Source: Globicephala melas
Lineage: Eukaryota > Chordata > Mammalia > Artiodactyla > Delphinidae
NCBI RefSeq assembly: GCF_963455315.2
Contig: NC_083316.1
Location: forward strand, 155,364,482-155,428,481
Length of the DNA stretch: 64,000 nt
Direction: 5' to 3'
This document shows, piece after piece, positions 1 to 13,420 of this stretch. A program made the translations under genes and the position numbers. Numbering within the stretch: position 1 is the stretch's first letter; the number at the start of each line of letters is the position of its first letter. The notes below the pieces were generated by a model that did no database searches, was not told the origin of the DNA, and was given only the letters and a program-made list of their open reading frames with translations.

Positions 1-111
1 GGCAATACTGGTATTTAGTACGTTTAGCAGCAAGAATGCATTCAGCATGACTTTCATATAGGTGAAAAATCTGTTTATATCTTAAACCTGATTCTGTTTA
101 TGTATGGAGTC

Positions 112-114
<3 letters not shown>

Positions 115-154
<40 letters not shown>
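115..154. repeat. (GT)20 microsatellite
   Basis: An uninterrupted run of about 20 GT dinucleotides is visible. Such runs are usually length-polymorphic and can adopt Z-DNA. Confidence 0.97.
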
Positions 155-157
<3 letters not shown>

Positions 158-2016
158 GTTTTAGTAGATGTTCTGAATTTTCTAGGAAAGAAACTACCTG
201 GTAAATTAAGGGTGATTGTATTTTGTTCTTTGCAGAACTTTACGAAGAGTTGTTCTCTGTTTCCGGTGGTGGGACATTTCATGGACACAGCAGGTTCTGA
301 GTATCTGAGATGCTGGTGTATTTGTGGCAGTCTTCATTAGGTGGTTCTCTGACTACCTCCCTTGAACTTGTAGTGTGGTCATGACCAATACTGAAGGTCA
401 TGTGTTATATGACACCATCTTTCATTTCCGTGTTACATTTTAGTTGGGGCAACATGGGTTTTTTGCAGTCTGGTGTGTATGTTGGTTGTATTGTCTGCTA
501 GTTTCCTTTCTGGATGGCAGGGGTGGTGCTGCGAAATGCCATGGGGGTGTTGGCTCTGATCTTCTTAAAGAGCCTGACTTAGTCTGACCTTTCCTAACAG
601 GACCCTCTTGCTGGCATTGAGAACACCTTGCAGAGTGGAAGCTACAGACTTTGGGAGTGCCAGAGGAGAGATGAGGTGCCTGGGACCAGGTGGATAGTGA
701 TGGGGAAGCACCTTTTCAAAGGGAGAGGTGATGGGACTTGCCAGTAAAGTAAACAGATTTGAGGATGAGAGGGACAGAGAGAGGAATTGTGAGTGTCTCT
801 GGGGTTTGGGTCTGAAGAACTGGGAGGAAGTTGCAGAGAGTTAAAGTGGGAAAGAGTGGGTCCTTTATATTTGAGGATTAGATTTTGATGGGAAACCCAT
901 GTGTTAAGGGGGTAGTAGAAGAGAAGTCTGGAGGTGAGAGGAAGCCTCAACTGGGGTCCCATGTAGGGGACTGCATTCCTCTGGGAGTGAATGGCTGGAT
1001 AGGGGCAGTACTAGGGAGTGAAAGTGCAAGACACTGAGTGTGATGGGACTGCTGGTCACCTGAGGCGGGTGATGGGGACTGCTGGGAGGTTTTAAGCAGA
1101 GGATGGCAGGAGCAGGTATATGAATGAAATTTCCCTGAGTCCAGGGCTGTCCAGGGTTTGAAATGTGAGCAGAGGTAGGAAGAGGCCTATTGAGAGGTAG
1201 CTGTGGCTGTTCAGGCCAAACAACGAGAAGTTCCCACAAGGACATTGTCCTCCCAGCCAAGACCAGCTGCCTGGAGAGTGAGGCAGAGGTTTCCCCGAGT
1301 GCTCTGAGCTGGTGCACCTCTGGGTGCTCCTAACAAGGGTCTCAGGAGGGCAGATCTGGCAGGGGGCTTGCTTCAGAGGTAGGAGGATCTAACAGAGGCT
1401 CTCAGCCACTGCTGCACTTTGCTATTCTGTGTCTTCTGGGAAGCCCATCACTCAGAAAAAGAGGTGGGGCTGTAATTTTTTTTACATTTTGTTTTCAAAA
1501 TGAAAGTTCTCTGCAGGCAAAAATCAAGTTTTAGAGATTGGTTTAATCATTTTAATCACTCACAAAGTCCCCTTGTGCTGAAAAAGCCTCAGGGGGCTGC
1601 CTGCCACTCTGAGAAGTTTGAGGAGGAAGAACTGGGCACTCTGACAGCTCATGGTTGGTTGCAGTTCCCTTTTTCTTCAAGGGTGTGGAAAGGGGTCCGA
1701 GCAACGCTGGCTTCTCCAGAGCCCCAGCCTTGTGCCTGGAGAGGGTCCTATGTCTGCACCATGGGTGCAGGTGGCCTCCTTGAGAAGACACCAGAACAGA
1801 AACCATAGGGGCTTTAGCATGTTTGTGGTGATCATATAATTAAAGGAGTGACAAAAACAAACTAATGTGATATACTTCACAACAGAAATCAGAATCCTGA
1901 ATTGCCTTCCCTTCCTTGTTCTCACTACTGGAACTGAAACATAGGACTGTGTTATTTGACAGGTGTGCCTGTCCTTTCTGTCAGGATCATGGGGACTGAG
2001 ACTTCAGCAGCTGGAG

Positions 2017-2018
<2 letters not shown>

Positions 2019-2092
<74 letters not shown>
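2019..2092. repeat. Compound (GT)18(GA)19 microsatellite
   Basis: A perfect GT run (2019-2054) changes directly into a perfect GA run (2055-2092) with no spacer. The GA half is a homopurine-homopyrimidine mirror tract able to form a triplex, and the GT half can form Z-DNA. Confidence 0.97.
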
Positions 2093-2095
<3 letters not shown>

Positions 2096-4084
2096 TCTGT
2101 GCTCATGTTGAAGCTTTTAGCTGCATTGAAAGGACTATAGTGTAACTGTGGATCAGTCTTTGACATTGCTTGGCCCAGAGCCTTGTTTGCCATTGAGGTG
2201 AGGTTGGAAGGATGAGCACTGTGTTCCACTTGTGTTTCACCATCTGTCAGTTGGATTCATTGAGTACTCTTGAGCTTTTGTGTGCCCAGGGCTGTGCTCA
2301 TCACACAGCTACTCCTTACATGAGTGTGCTGACTGTTAGCCCCACAGTGTGTGGAGGGTATGCTGAGAACAACAAAAAGGAAAGGACTCTTCCCTGTGGA
2401 AGATGGCATCTGAACTTGGCTTCAGAGGTTGAGTGAAGGGCTCGGTGGGCATGGCATAGGAAATCAGTATGGAGAGGGGACTGGGAGCACAGCCAAGGTC
2501 AGAATATAGGCCTGAGTGACTTGCTGAGGAGTTCCAAACCAATGGTGCTCTGTTTGCCACTAGGATGGGTTGAAATACAATTCTAATTGATTTCCAAAGA
2601 ACCACTGATGTGCAGAATTAGTAAGGAGTTGGTGGTCAACACTTTTCAGGGTATCTGGGTGGTTTACAGTTGCCTGTAGTTTCTCTAATCCTGCTTTGCA
2701 TTTTAGTCATAAATTGCTTTGTTTCCTCCATTTTCAGTTTAATTTGTTATACATTTTAATGTTCTGAGGTTGATGCAAATTTGTTTTTGGTTTTGTTTTT
2801 TCGATCTTTTGATTTCTTTTTCCAGTAACAATTTCTTTAGACTTAAGTGTGTTTGGAGTCAGATGGAGGGTATATATGCCCTGACTTCTGGAGTAGAAGT
2901 GCTCGTTAGGGTCCATGGCACTGGCCCCACCACAGTGGGGGGCCCAGGCGCCCACCACCAGGTCTGCAGGACCTGGAAACCATTCCATCACTGTTGCCCC
3001 ATCCCACGGGCTAGCATACTCAAATGGTCCTGCATAGCTACAGGGGGCCAGGAATGTAGGTTTACTCTGGAAGGCCTCAAGCCCAGGGACAGATCTGGGA
3101 GAAGAAAATACCAAGGAGCAGCCAGCGTCTGCCACCAGGATGAATGCACAGAACTGTGAGAGATGCTCCTGATGTAGCATCTGAGTGAGGCCTCAACTTG
3201 TGGGTATCATCCACTCTTTGTTTTACTCCAGTTGGGGGCCGCATGACATTTGTGTTCAGAGGTCCTACATGGATATTGTTTTCATTTGGGGTAGACCATC
3301 TGGTTATTTGCGCCCATCTGTAGGTTTCACGTCAGTGTAAGTAAGTATCTTTGGTAATGGGCTTTGAGAACAGTTATGTTAAAAAATAGTAAAACTTTAA
3401 GACTATGAATAAGGGAGAATTGCAAAAGATAACTAAATATATTCATCAGTTAAATGCTTTGGATTTTGTAGTTATTGGTAAGTAGGATTAATTGCAGTTT
3501 CACTGTTTCCACGCTCGCCTTGTGGTTCGTATGCTTGTTCCGTTAGACAATGGACAGTGACTCTTGGATGTTCATGTTAGTGTAGACCAAGAGCTACATT
3601 CATGAATGAAACTCATTTCTTGTTGTCATTTTAAGGATTTCACCTTGAATCTTAAGCTGGCCAAGAGGGACCTAAATTGAATTTCACTGGTTGCTCCTCC
3701 TAAGAATCAGACCTGACCGGAAACCCCTTCCTTCAGCTTTGGGAGGCAACTTGCAGGGCATCTGGAGACCAGGGTTAGTGTACTAGTCTATGGATTTCTG
3801 GTACTCATCATCCTCTGGGGGTGGCGGTGGGGGGGTTGTTGGGAACGGGACTGCTGCATAGAGGCCAGGTCTAGTGCCTAATTGATTCCTGCAAAACATC
3901 CTAAAAGTTTTGTTGTGAAAAACAAAAAACAGTCTCTCATTGGAATTCACCTTTAGGAGCAGACCAGAACTATACAGTTCTAGAATGTTTTTGCATGTTC
4001 TTTCATTTATTCTTTTTCTTTGTATTGAAAGTTCAGAGTCAGTGTAGATGAAATGGGTGGAGGTGGTCAAAAGGTACAAACTTC

Positions 4085-4361
4085 TGGTCATAATATAAAT
4101 AAATCCTGTAATATGAGGTACAGTATGGTGACTGTAGTTTACCGTACTGTATTTATATTTGAAAGTTGCTAAGAGAGGAAATCTTAAAAGTTTTCATCAC
4201 AAGGAAAAAAAGGGTGACTGTGTGAGGTGATGGGAGTTAACTAGACTTTTTGTGGTGATCATTTCCCAATAATATACACATATCAAGTCATTATTTTGTA
4301 CAGCTGAAAATAATACAGTATGTCAGTTATATCTGAATAAAACTGAAAGGAAAAAAAAAAT
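4085..4361 (+). mobile_element. Old L1 (L1MB-like) 3' end
   Basis: The text matches the familiar 3' terminal region of mid-age mammalian L1 elements: a stretch on ATAs and gttgctaagagaggaaatc, then gtgaggtgatgggagttaac, a terminal tatctgaataaaactg and a short A-rich tail. It is 5'-truncated, with no ORF left. Confidence 0.75.
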
Positions 4362-4884
4362 TCAGTCAACTTAATTACATCCTTTGAGTGTCTCAGGCTG
4401 AATATTCTTCCTTCTGAGCGTGTTGTTGATTCTTACCTTCATCACAATTGTGTTAGGCCTGTGAGGTGTATCTGCCTATCACTAGTATTGGCACATTCAG
4501 TATTCTTATGCTAATTTTAATGAAAAAGTTACAACATGTAACGCTCTACCCAATAGCAGAAAAATGTTAGAGCTACAGAAATGGAATGTTGGACTAATAG
4601 AGTAATGACTGAAGGCTTTATTTAGCTGATGGGGTGGAGCTACAAGTTGATGTACAAAAAGCAGTTTGTAGCAGATTATATTATGTGATCATATTGCCTA
4701 TGAAAGTAGAGGACCCCCACCCCTTAAAATTAAATCCTACATGTCAGGGATGAATTAGGCTTTTGAGTGGTTGATAATCTAAGCACATATTTGACTGCTT
4801 GAAGAATGAATGAAACCCTTGTTTTATAATGTATATCAGTTCCTCAGGAAGATTTTGTTAATTTTTCTCAAATTAGATATTAAA

Positions 4885-4972
4885 ATTGACATTATGAACT
4901 ATTGAGCTGTACATTTTACTGTATGTAATTTACACCTAATAAACTTGACTTTTTTTAAAAAAAAGCAAAACG
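4885..4972 (+). mobile_element. L1 3' tail fragment
   Basis: A short stretch resembles the last part of an L1 3'UTR (gagctgtacattttactg, then acacctaataaacttgac) followed by an A-rich tail. No coding remains. Confidence 0.55.
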
Positions 4973-7039
4973 AAAAAAGTTCTGATGTCACCTAGCTGTT
5001 CATTTGAATAGGGGATTCATCCATGTGATCTCTCATTTACAGAGGGACCAGAACAGCCCATCACATCTGAGGCACAGAATAGAATCCAAACCCTTGTTTT
5101 TTGCCTCCTTGGGTCACATTTTCGTTTCCCAAGACATGCTCTAGGTTAGTGGTTTATTCTTCCTACTGATTCCCAGCAGTTTAGGTCATCTTGATATGCA
5201 TACAGAGATTTTGTTAAGTAAACCAGCTCTAACAGTTTCAGAAAATGTGACAAACTTTCCTTCTGCAGAAGTAAGCTGCACGGCTCTGTAGGGGAGGGCT
5301 GTCCCATGCTTATCTTGAATCCTCTGAGGCTTGTTAGGAGATGCAGCAGGCACAGGTAGAGCTCGTGGGTACATATATTTCTCTTCAGCAGCTAAACCAG
5401 TCACTCTGGATTCATTTACTGGAGTGGAACGGGTGTAAACTCATGCTACATTTTTTCCTCCCTGCACTGGCTTTCCCAGGGAGGCCTGTTGTTGGCCTTG
5501 GCCTGTAGCCTAGTAGGTCTTTGCATGCAGGAGTGTAGGCAGCCAGTTGTGTCCTGTTCTTTGCTATAATGTTGAACTGCCACCCTATCATTGTTTCTGG
5601 TCCTAACCAGAAAAAGGAAAAAACCATTCTTAAGGGGCTGTGTCCGCTCAGAGCTTTCTGTCTCAGGAAAGAGACGTGCTGTTGTTACTCTTGCATCTTA
5701 TGAGCCAGCTCGAAGGTGCAAACTCAGGCAGGTGCGGGGAAGTGCTCTTTTGAGAAAATCAGCGTCTTCACTGCTTACAAATACTCACGGCCATTACCAT
5801 GAACCTGAAAAACAGGTTTTGACCTTAGTGCTAGGGATCCTGGTAGAGGAAAGGGTGAAATAGGCCTAGGCTGGGCATCCTACAAGTTAGAACCTGTGTG
5901 GAGAGGCCACGGAACAACTCTCATGGTCACTGTTGAACCTTTCCACTGTGATACTGTGTTAGGTCAGGAGCTGCCAGGGCCCCTGGACCAGGTGCAGGGC
6001 GGTTATAGATAGATGCTTGTATAGTGGGAGAGACCAAGTGCTGTGTGTAGCGTCTTAAACCCTAGAGTTTGTGCTCATCCCCATCCAGGTTCAGCCACCA
6101 AATATATGGCCCACTTCCCCTTTGGGGCTTCAGGACTTGAGTAAGTTAAAAAACTGTGTGTGGAAGGCAAGGACCACAGTGATAATCAGGGCTCAGCAGA
6201 CTGCACGGCCAAGGCAGGCCAGGGGTGAGTGGGCAGACACGCTTGGGTGGGGAGGGGAGGAGGCTCTTGGACTGCCATGGCTGTGACTGACTGCATTTTG
6301 AGGCTGACATGCGGGTGTGGGCCTGCTGCTGTGCCCAGTTTACCTGGAATGTTCCATCAGTCCCATGTGGGAGTTGGGAGAGTACACTTAACCTTTTCAC
6401 CCCTTAGTGCCCAGGTTTTTGTGTCAATTTGTAGGAATGTACCACTAAAACAGGTATAAAACAAGTATAAACAGCAGTCTTCCATCCTGCCTCCCAGGGA
6501 TAGCCTCTTTCATGCCTCACTGTACTAAATAGTGTGCTAATACTGTTTCTCAGTGTGTCAGCTTTGGACAGTGAGGGTTGGCCCTTGAGACCACAAGTTC
6601 TGGCCTCAGCTTTCCAATACCCAGCAATGACAGTCAAAGTATCATGACTGAGTAAATATTGTTCACTGCTGAGTCAAGTGGTGACTGGCTTATGGTTTCC
6701 CTCAGGAAATCTTAAAATGACTTCTTGGCATTTTCATCCTTGGGTTTTTTTCTGTGTACCTGTGATTAGTTTTTCCCAGTTCCCCTAGAATTGCCAAACC
6801 CCACGTTTAAACCACATAGGTAACTGTTCCTCTTTTCCTGGAACTCTCCTCCTTCCTGCTGCAGCCTGCGCTGGCTGCTGTTCAGGCCTGCCTCTGTGTC
6901 TCCCTCCATCACCTTGGGGGCTCCCTCTGCCTGTGGCAACCTGGAGAAGAAGGCATGTGTGAAGCCTTGCATTTCTAACCTCTGTTCTGCCCTTTGGCTG
7001 ATACAGAATTACAGATTAAAAGTGCTGCTTATGTCTCTC

Positions 7040-8255
7040 TTTTGGGGGAACAGTTTGAGGTTCACCACATAATTGAGGGAAAGGCATGTTCCAGTTCCCA
7101 CATAGCCTTCCTCACTATATCCCCCACTAGAGTGGTGCATTTGTTACAGTTGATGAACCTACATTGATACATCATCATCCAGAGCCCATAGTTTACCTTA
7201 GGGTTCACTCTTGGTATTGTGTGTTCTGTAGGTTTGGAGAAATGCATATTGACACGTATCTACCATCGCAGTTTCACACAGAATAGTTTCACTGTCCTAA
7301 AAATCCTTTGTGTTCCACCTGTTCATCCCTCCCTTCCTCCTAACCCCTCACAACCACTGAAAGGATCTTTTTACTGTCTCCACAGTTTTGCCTTTTCCAG
7401 AATATCATATAGTTGGAATCATAGGTGTGTAGTATTCTTAGATTGGCTTCTTTCACTTAGTAATGCACATGTATGCTCCTCCACATCTTTTCATGTCTTG
7501 ATAGCGCCTTTCTTTTTAGTGTTGAATAATATTGTTTGGATGTACCACAGCTTATCCATTCACCTACTGGAAAACATCATGGTTGCTTCCAAATTGTGGC
7601 AAAATTTTGAATGAATAAAACTTTTTGGAATGAATAAAACTTCTGTAAACATCAGTGTGCAGGTGTCTGTGTGGATGTTAGTTTTCAGTTCCTTTGGGAG
7701 CATGATTGCTGAATTATATGTTCAGAGTATGTTTTGTGAGAAACCTCCAAACTGTTTGCGGACAGCTGTACCATTTTGCATTCCCTCGGGTAATGGAGGA
7801 GAGTTCCTGTTGCTCCACATTCTTGCCATTGCCAGCGTGTGTTCTGGATTTTGGCTTTTGGTCATTCTAATAGGTGTGCAGTAATAGCTCATTGTTTTAA
7901 TTTGCATTTCTCTGAGGACATATGATGAGCATCTTTTCATTGCTTACTTGCCTTCTGTAAACCTTTAATGAGGTTTTCATTAAGATCTTTGGCCCATTTT
8001 TTTAATTTTAAAATTAAATTTGTTTTTGTTGAGTTATAAGTGGTCTTTGTATATTTTGGATGACAGTCCTTTATCAGATATATCTCTTGCAGATATATTC
8101 TCTCAGTCTGGTTTTGTCTTTCACAGAGCAGAAGTTTGTCATTTTAATGAAGTTCAGTTTATCAGTTATTTCTTTCATGGGATAACATCTTTGGTGTTGT
8201 GTCTAAAAAGTCATCACCGTACGCAAGGTAGATGTTGGTCTTTTAAATTGCTCCT
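7040..8255 (-). mobile_element. Old L1 3' region, reverse orientation
   Basis: The stretch reads as the reverse of an old L1 3' end and ORF2 tail: phrases such as ttggaatcataggtgtgtag, cttatccattcacctactgg and gaatgaataaaact are typical of decayed L1M copies in this orientation. It is broken by many stops, and a SINE sits at its right end. A second, related copy lies at 53155-54250. Confidence 0.7.
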
Positions 8256-8264
8256 AGTTTCCTC

Positions 8265-8409
8265 CCTTTTTTTTTTTAATATTTATTTATTTGGCTGCGT
8301 TGGGTCTTAGTTGCAGCATGCAGGACCCAGTTCCCTGATCAGGGATTGAACCTGGGCCCCCTGCATTGGAAGCTCGGGGCCCTAGCCACTGGACCACCAG
8401 GGAAGTCCC
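8265..8409 (-). mobile_element. tRNA-derived SINE (cetartiodactyl type) with target-site duplication
   Basis: A poly-T run leads into the reverse of a tRNA-derived SINE ending in ccaccagggaagtccc, the reversed head shared by CHR-type and related cetartiodactyl SINEs. It is flanked by a 9-bp direct repeat agtttcctc at 8256-8264 and 8410-8418, marking insertion by L1-type retrotransposition. Confidence 0.88.
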
Positions 8410-9957
8410 AGTTTCCTCTTTTTTAAATCTTGTGTGTGTGTGTGGATTTTTTTCACTTTGGTTGTGAGGTCTGCTGTTCTCTGTGTCCTAATGCCCTGTT
8501 CTTGTTTTGTGGGCACCAGATCCCCACCATGTCGATGCCAAGGCTGTGTGTGGGTTGGGGATTTTGTTTGTTTTTTATTGTTTTTTTCTTTTTAAATGTC
8601 TTCTGTCTTCTCTCCAAATTCTTTGTTTCAGTCACTTGCATTGGGGGCTTCTTAAAGGGAGATAGGGACGTGGCTATTTGAGGGCCTCCAGGTGCAAGAA
8701 TCCATAGGTCCTTGCTTTGAGGCCTCTGGGTTACATGTGAGGGTCTGCAGGGAAGTGTGCCTCCCTGTTGATTTTGCCCATATCCGTCTGTTTCCAGTAC
8801 AGTGCACCGCATGCCCTCCTCTGCCTGGATAGTGGAGTCAGGGCCCCTGGTTCAGCCGCTCCAAAAAGGTCCCTTGGCTCTCCTGCAGAGCTGAGGATGA
8901 GCACTCGGTCAGGGTCAGACCTCACCAAAATTTGCTGACTTCTGTCACCTCTTTCCACCTCCCCCCACTTTTCTCTTTTGAGTCAGTCATCACTTATTTC
9001 TTCATTGGTAACGATTTCAGGAGTAAGCTGAGATAAATGTGTGTGTTCAGTTTATTCTGTCTTCCATAATTTATCATCATCTATAGGAAAAATGGCTGTC
9101 TGCAGAAAAGGAAATATAGTAAAGATATTTTTAAATTTTACTTTTATAACTAGGTAATATTATTCAAAACCAAAAAGCATTAAAGTGTTGAAAGTGCACT
9201 GAAGCCTGCTGGAAGCGCCTCCACGGGACACCTCTAGGACCATTGGAGCATCTAAGTCACAGTGGGGTAGTGATTCTGACCTACTGAGTAAACTAGGAAT
9301 GCACAAGTTCACACTATATCAATATATGGAGAAGTGGTTCCTTGCAGTAGAATGCTAACTAACTAATAGCTGGAAGGAATGACTCAATAGAAAATCACCA
9401 TTTGACAGTCCTCATGGTAATAATTCAGCCAGGAAATGTCAGAGTGCTAAAACTAGAAGGTGGAAGTTGGATGAGGAGCAGGACGTGGACTTAGTCACCA
9501 AATACTCACTGATGACTAAGGCAGAAAGTAACTTGCAGTGGAGGCCTGGCGACTCCACCTGAGCCTGTCATCAGAGGTGATAAGGAATGGTGGGGATCTG
9601 GGGCACGCCCCCCAGGTGGAGTGCAGTGGGGCGTGCCTGTGGCAGGCCCATATCTGTGTCCTTCATGGGTCTGGCCTCTGACCCCAGCAGTGTCCATCCA
9701 AAGTCCAAAGACTGGGGAGTTCATTGTTACTTCTAGGAGGGTCAGGTATGCAGGGCAAGGCTCCTTCCAAGCCTTGACAGTGGCTTCCACCAACACCCTC
9801 TCAGAGGTCAGGTGCAAGCAGCTCCTGCCTGCTTGGAACAAGTTCTCTGTGGTTCATTTGGTTTTCTGTCAACACTCACACAGAGTTCTTCCCAGTTGAA
9901 GGCTGCCCAGCTCTCCACAGCTTGACTTCACCATAGGTGCCAAAAGTCCAGATTCCT

Positions 9958-10227
9958 GGCTTCCCTGGTGGCGCAGTGGTTAAGAATCCGCCTGCCAATG
10001 CAGGGGACACAGGTTCGAGCCCTGGTCCAGGAAGAGCCCACATGCTGCGGAGCAGCTAAGCCTGTGTGCCACAACTACTGAGCCTGTGCTCTAGAGCCTG
10101 CGAGCCACAGCTACTGAAGCCCACATGCCTAGAGCCAGTGCTCTGCAACAAGAGAAGCCACTGCAGTGAGAAGCCTGCGCACAGCAACAAAGATCCACCT
10201 CGGCCATTAATTAATTAATTATTTTTT
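9958..10227 (+). mobile_element. CHR-type SINE with 15-bp target-site duplication
   Basis: The element starts with ggcttccctggtggcgcagt, has a recognisable tRNA-derived B-box region (ggttcgagccc) and ends in an (ATTA)n/A-rich tail. Both flanks carry aaagtccagattcct (9943-9957 and 10228-10242). CHR SINEs are confined to whales, hippos and ruminants, so this helps place the organism. Confidence 0.95.
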
Positions 10228-11366
10228 AAAGTCCAGATTCCTAAGCATTTGAGAAAGTGACCGTTTTTTCCTAAGGCCTTGTTTGCAAATAAAACAGTTG
10301 AAGGAGGAGAGTACTGAGCATGGAGAGGCCAGGCCTGGGCAGCTCTGGTGCCTTGGGCGCCTTTTGGGACAGGAGATCCTCTCCTCCTTGAGCCTCACTC
10401 TCCCGCAGCTGTGGTCACTTGTTCCTTCCTATAGGTCTGGGTGTCTGGGCCTGGTCTCTGACCTTGGGTCCAGCCAGCTGAGTGGTATCCTAGTGTTTCT
10501 GCCCTGCTGAGTGAGGAGAGCCTGGTGGGAGCCCAAACACAGCACACGTGTTCTCGTACAAGCATGTTGCTGTACCACACAGGCCTTCTCCTCTCTGGGA
10601 CAACACTGACCACAGCTCTTGGGAAGGTGTCCCCTGGCAGGCTCCCCAGGGTCATTTTTGTGGGCTCACCCTTAGACTGAATGCCCTGGTGTGCTGCCCT
10701 AGAGCCCAGGTGTTCTCACTCCACTGGTCCTGCCTGCAGGGTGTGCTAAGCCCTCAGCGTGTTGGGAAAGGTTGGTCTCTTTTGGTCTCTGCCATGGGCC
10801 CTCCTAGCTTCTTGTGTGTTAGTTGCCTTAACATTGGACTGTTTTTCACTGAGACTTGGAGCAGTTGGGAGACATGGTAGGGCCTTGGAGTGGTTGTTTA
10901 TGGCCCCTTGAAAAGCTCTGTATTAGATTATGGAGAATCTAGCATTCATTTGAAAGCCACACCTCTCCACGCATGTTGGACATTGCACCCCACAGTGGCA
11001 GGTTGTAGGACTTAGAGGTAAGTTACCCTGAGCCTTGGGCGTCACTTCCTGATATAATGGCAGTAGCTGCTTCAAAATCCGGTCAGCCCTGTTCTAAGAT
11101 TCCCATTCTCTCCCTTTTAAGGGTGATTTTAGGGCTCGAGAGGCAGGCAGGCAGGACTTTTTCTTTTGGATAGGAACCAGAATTTCATCAGCTTATGCCT
11201 TGTGAGTTTTCAGGAGAGATAACAGGATGTCCATCTGTCTGTCTGTGGGTGAGTCTGTCTCTGAGCTGCTGCTGCTTTGCTGGCCCTGGGCAGCACAGAA
11301 AGAGACACAAGGACTCCTTGTATCTGCAGGTTTCTCTGGCCAGTGTTGCTCCCACCAGTCTACAGC

Positions 11367-12255
<889 letters not shown>

Positions 12256-13420
12256 GCTGTACTCCTCTCTCCTCCCTTCACACTCCCTCCTTCTGCCCTC
12301 GCTTTACTCTCATGTGGCAAACGTGCCCCTGTGGTGTGAGTGCCAGAAGCTGTCTCCATGGTCGGTCACAGTGTGCTTCACCATGCTGTAAATGTGCAGA
12401 CGCAGCCTGCAACTGGGTTTTTATTTAATGTAAATAGTTTTTGTTTCCAATGAGGCAGTTTCTGGTACTCCTATGCAATATTACTCAGCTTTTTTTATTG
12501 TAAAAAGAAAATCAACCCACTGTTTAGTACTGAGAAGGGATTTTAGGCACACGGGTCATCCAGGAGTCGCTGTGTCAGAAAAGCCCGATGTTCCTCTTCT
12601 GGGCTTTACGTCTGTGTTGAGATCCATTTTGGTGGTTGGTTTTTAACCCAAACTCAGTGCATTTTTTAAAATAGTTACGAATACAAGATAAGGAGAACAC
12701 TTGAACACACAGAAGGGAGAAATGTGCCTAGTGTAGGTTCTGCAGTAATGGCCTGAGTCCAGTCCACCAGTGGTCTGTTTCCCGTTGGGAACGTGAAACG
12801 GGGCAGAACCAGCTATGATCCATTCTGCATGGTCACAATAGGGTCCCTGTGATTTGCTCTGTCTTGGGTCATCCCACACCCCATAGCGTTTGTGCTTGTA
12901 TCTGTGCTTACATGGCTGCCCAGGAGATGGGCTGGAGGCTGCAGCCACCACTCTCAGACCCCTTGGAGGAACCCCAGCCTTTTCTTGGGTCAGCATGGGC
13001 ACTTTGGTTGGAACGCTCTGGTTTGAGCGGGAGCCCTGCAGTCCCCTTGCTTGCCTGCTCCGGGCTCTCTGGGGTCTCACCAGCAGCAGCGCGGGTGGTC
13101 ATCCTTGAGCCCCAGCCCCTCGGAGCCCCTGTCTATGTGTGCTTTCACTCCCTCAGCCTGCAAGGGTCAGATTTGCCATCGAAAAATGATAACCTCTACT
13201 TTTTTCTTTTGTATTTTGATAAACACTGAAGAAGCTGGAGCTGTTAAACTTTATCTTGGGGAAAACCTCAGAACTGGTTTATTTGGTGTCGTGGAACCTC
13301 TTAATGCTTTCAATACACAATTAGTAATCAACTGTTTTGTATACTTGTTTTCAGTTTTCATTTCGACAAACAGGCACTGTAATTACAGCTATTAGAATAA
13401 AATCTCTTAACTATTTCATG
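12256..13420 (+). other. ARF1: ARF1 3' untranslated region
   Basis: About 1.15 kb of sequence follows the stop codon and reaches a canonical AATAAA. The first part is AT-rich, with a tract near 12420-12500 containing tttattgtaaaaag. The length suits the long last exon known for ARF1 mRNA. The exact cleavage site is an estimate. Confidence 0.8.
13396..13401 (+). terminator. ARF1: ARF1 poly(A) signal AATAAA
   Basis: A canonical AATAAA lies 1.14 kb after the ARF1 stop. It is followed within 40 bases by T-rich and then GT-containing sequence, and it is the first canonical signal downstream. Confidence 0.8.

Larger units (their letters stand above)
1..11343 (+). other. ARF1: Inferred ARF1 intron 1 (no coding exon seen)
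   Basis: No CpG island, conserved coding exon or convincing gene is visible before the first ARF1 coding exon. The stretch is moderate to low in GC and carries old L1 tails, two SINEs and two microsatellites, listed separately. In human, ARF1 has a non-coding first exon some 14 kb upstream of the coding exons, so I infer that this whole segment is intron 1 and that the promoter lies left of the window. The likely acceptor is the AG at 11342-11343, or a competing one at 11328-11329 after a short pyrimidine run. I cannot exclude alternative non-coding first exons inside it. Confidence 0.6.

Noticed and set aside
9958..10227. tRNA gene suggested by the B-box-like ggttcgagccc
   Set aside because: It belongs to a tRNA-derived SINE with a tail and target-site duplication; there is no intact cloverleaf.
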